From: an uncultured Verrucomicrobia subdivision 3 bacterium
GTDB lineage: Bacteria; Verrucomicrobiota; Verrucomicrobiia; Limisphaerales; UBA11358
Assembly: GCA_903861445.1 (NCBI GenBank)
Contig: CAIOUK010000213.1
Span: 1 to 6,807 of the forward strand
Length of the DNA stretch: 6,807 nucleotides
Direction: 5' to 3'
A model generated the notes under the pieces. It made no database searches and was not told where the DNA came from. It was given only the letters and a program-made list of their open reading frames with translations. Positions within the stretch are counted from its first letter, which is position 1. The number at the start of each line of letters is the position of its first letter. Made by a program: the position numbers and the translations under genes. Of this stretch, positions 4,957-6,807 are shown one piece after another.

Positions 4957-6807
4957 ATGTCAGCAGACGCCAAACCAGCCAATTCGCCCAACCGCGAATA
5001 CACCCTCGAACGCACCCGCAACATCGGCATTGCCGCGCACATTGACGCCGGCAAGACGACGACGACCGAACGTATTTTGTTTTACACGGGACTCATCCAC
5101 AAAATCGGTGACGTGGATGACGGCAACACCGTGACCGACTGGATGGAACAGGAAAAGGAACGCGGCATCACGATCACGTCTGCCGCCGTCACCTGCTTCT
5201 GGACGCAGAAAACTGCGCGGGCGGGTGAAGATAAAATTTTCAAGGCGTTCAACAACATTCCGCATCGCATCAACATCATTGATACGCCGGGACACGTGGA
5301 TTTCACTGCCGAAGTTGAACGTTCCATGCGCGTGCTTGATGGCGCGGTCGCCGTGTTTTGCGGCGTCGCGGGTGTGCAGCCGCAATCGGAAACCGTTTGG
5401 CGTCAGGCGACGAAATACAATGTTCCGCGCATCGCGTTCGTGAACAAGATGGATCGCATGGGCGCGAATTTTGAAAATGCGCTCAATGACATGCGCACGA
5501 AATTGAAGGCGTATGCGTTCCCCGTTTTCCTGCCGCTAGGTCAGGGACCGGTGGAATCCGAGGGCAAGCCGGTCGTTGGCGGATTTGAAGGCGTCATTGA
5601 CGTCGTCAACCAGAAGACCATTTATTGGGGTCCGGGCGAAGCGAACGAAGGTCTCAATTACGAGATCAAAGACATCGCGCCGGAAGACAAAGAACGCGCC
5701 GAAGCCGCGCTCGCGGAATTGATTGATGCCGTTTCCAACAAGGACGACTCCATCGCGGAACTTGTGCTGGAAGAAAAGCCGATTACCGCGCCGGTTTTGA
5801 AGGCGGCCATTCGTCGTCTGACTTGCAAAATTGAACTCGTGCCCGTGCTGTGCGGTTCGGCGTTCAAGAAAAAAGCCGTGCAGGTTTTGGTGGATGCGGT
5901 CATTGATTATCTGCCCAGCCCGCTGGACATTCCGCCGGCGGAAGGCCATGAACTCGGCACGGATGTCGTCGTCAAGGTGCCGACGAACGACCACGAAAAA
6001 TTCTGTTCGCTCGCGTTCAAGCTTTGGACCGATCCTTACGCGGGCAAGCTGGTGTTCTTCCGCGTTTATTCCGGTCACCTCAAAAAAGGCGACACGATTT
6101 ACAATCCGCGCACGCGCAAACGTGAACGCGTTTCCCGCCTCATGGTTATTCAAGGTAGCGAACGCAAGGACATCAACGAAGTTTACGCGGGCGACATCGC
6201 CGCGCTCGTCGGTCTGCGCAACATCACCACCGGTGACACGTTGTGCAACGAAGACTTCGACGTGACGCTTGAACCGCCGACGTTCCCCGAACCCGTTATC
6301 TCGATGGCCGTCGAACCGAAGACCAAGGCCGACCGCGATAAATTGTCCGAAGGTTTGCAACGCCTTGCGGAAGAAGACCCGACGTTCCGCTGTTTCACGA
6401 ACGAAGAAACCGGCCAGCTCATCATTGCGGGCATGGGTGAATTGCATTTGGAAATCATCGTTGACCGTTTGAAACGTGAATTCAAAGTGGAAGCCAACAC
6501 TGGCGCGCCGCAGATCGCGTATCGCGAAACGATCACGAAGGAAGCGGAAGGCGAAGGTAAATTTATTCGTCAATCCGGCGGCAAAGGCCAATACGGTCAC
6601 GCCTGCATCAAAGTTTATCCGAATGAAAAGGGCAAGGGCGTCGAAGTCGTGGACGAAATCGTCGGCGGCGCGATTCCCAAGGAATTCATTCCGAAGGTCA
6701 TTGACGGCATCGAGGAAGCCATCAAAGGCGGCGTCTATGCTGGTTATCAGGTCATTGACATCAAAGTCGAAGTCGTGGACGGCAGCTTCCATGAAGTTGA
6801 CTCGAAC
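4957..6807 (+). CDS. fusA: Elongation factor G, 3' end outside window
   Basis: Translocation GTPase of the ribosome: with GTP it moves tRNAs and mRNA after peptide-bond formation and, with ribosome recycling factor, helps split ribosomes. The frame is open to the right edge with 617 of roughly 700 codons present; about 85-90 residues (end of domain IV and domain V) are missing. GTP-binding motifs are all intact: P-loop AHIDAGKTT (27-35), switch I ERGITI (68-73), DTPGH (109-113) and NKMD (163-166). Domain II follows (about 345-440), then domain III with the GMGELHLEII motif (490-499), and domain IV with QSGGKGQYGHA (537-547). The last residues, GSFHEVDSN, match the canonical domain IV. Compared with Escherichia coli EF-G from memory, the N-terminus is about 10 residues longer and the loop before DTPGH has about 11 extra residues (roughly 83-102). 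Start ATG 4957 has a weak GGAAAA element 7-10 bases upstream. It is not preceded by rpsL-rpsG. Confidence 0.97.
   Translation, partial: MSADAKPANSPNREYTLERTRNIGIAAHIDAGKTTTTERILFYTGLIHKIGDVDDGNTVTDWMEQEKERGITITSAAVTCFWTQKTARAGEDKIFKAFNNIPHRINIIDTPGHVDFTAEVERSMRVLDGAVAVFCGVAGVQPQSETVWRQATKYNVPRIAFVNKMDRMGANFENALNDMRTKLKAYAFPVFLPLGQGPVESEGKPVVGGFEGVIDVVNQKTIYWGPGEANEGLNYEIKDIAPEDKERAEAALAELIDAVSNKDDSIAELVLEEKPITAPVLKAAIRRLTCKIELVPVLCGSAFKKKAVQVLVDAVIDYLPSPLDIPPAEGHELGTDVVVKVPTNDHEKFCSLAFKLWTDPYAGKLVFFRVYSGHLKKGDTIYNPRTRKRERVSRLMVIQGSERKDINEVYAGDIAALVGLRNITTGDTLCNEDFDVTLEPPTFPEPVISMAVEPKTKADRDKLSEGLQRLAEEDPTFRCFTNEETGQLIIAGMGELHLEIIVDRLKREFKVEANTGAPQIAYRETITKEAEGEGKFIRQSGGKGQYGHACIKVYPNEKGKGVEVVDEIVGGAIPKEFIPKVIDGIEEAIKGGVYAGYQVIDIKVEVVDGSFHEVDSN

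Noticed and set aside
5536..6792. Long minus-strand open frame (418 codons) opposite fusA
   Set aside because: It is wholly antisense to the conserved EF-G gene; its product is rich in repeated FD/RR residues expected from reverse-reading GC-biased codons and matches no family.

Overview
The window comes from a bacterium of moderate G+C, roughly mid-50s percent by eye. It holds the 3' part of an aspartyl-tRNA synthetase gene, a membrane-anchored alpha/beta hydrolase, a four-gene minus-strand operon with a divergent LysR-type regulator, and the 5' seven-eighths of an elongation factor G gene. There are no RNA genes, insertion sequences, CRISPR arrays or other signs of mobile DNA; gaps between genes are all under about 150 bases. 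EF-G and AspRS are clearly bacterial. The EF-G sequence, the A-rich and SD-poor gene starts and the base composition remind me of Verrucomicrobiota (Pedosphaera-like), but this is an impression that only a database search could confirm.

Layout. Positions 1-719 (+) encode the end of AspRS (aspS), cut by the window edge. At 733-1563 (+) follows a BEM46/ABHD17-like alpha/beta hydrolase with an N-terminal membrane anchor. Converging on it is a minus-strand operon, in transcription order: pirin-family quercetinase-like protein (3829-3134), CatE-like VOC dioxygenase (3131-2628), small DoxX-family membrane protein (2607-2233) and flavodoxin-fold NAD(P)H:quinone reductase-like protein (2181-1609). 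It ends at a strong intrinsic terminator whose T-run is the reverse complement of the hydrolase's last two Lys codons. A LysR regulator (3914-4816, +) is divergently transcribed, and the 84-base gap between it and the pirin gene carries a near-perfect T-N11-A dyad. At 4957 an EF-G gene (fusA) starts behind its own sigma70-like promoter and runs off the right edge.

How the genes work together. The four enzyme families plus DoxX, under an aromatic-sensing type of LysR regulator (its N-terminus resembles CatM/BenM/CbnR), look like a quinone/catechol/electrophile detoxification unit. It is comparable in content to the Bacillus subtilis catDE and mhqNOP units (DoxX + CatE-type dioxygenase + quinone-reducing flavoenzyme), but is controlled by a LysR protein instead of MarR-type repressors and has a pirin dioxygenase added. 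This is the most interesting part of the window. The flanking genes are housekeeping translation genes.
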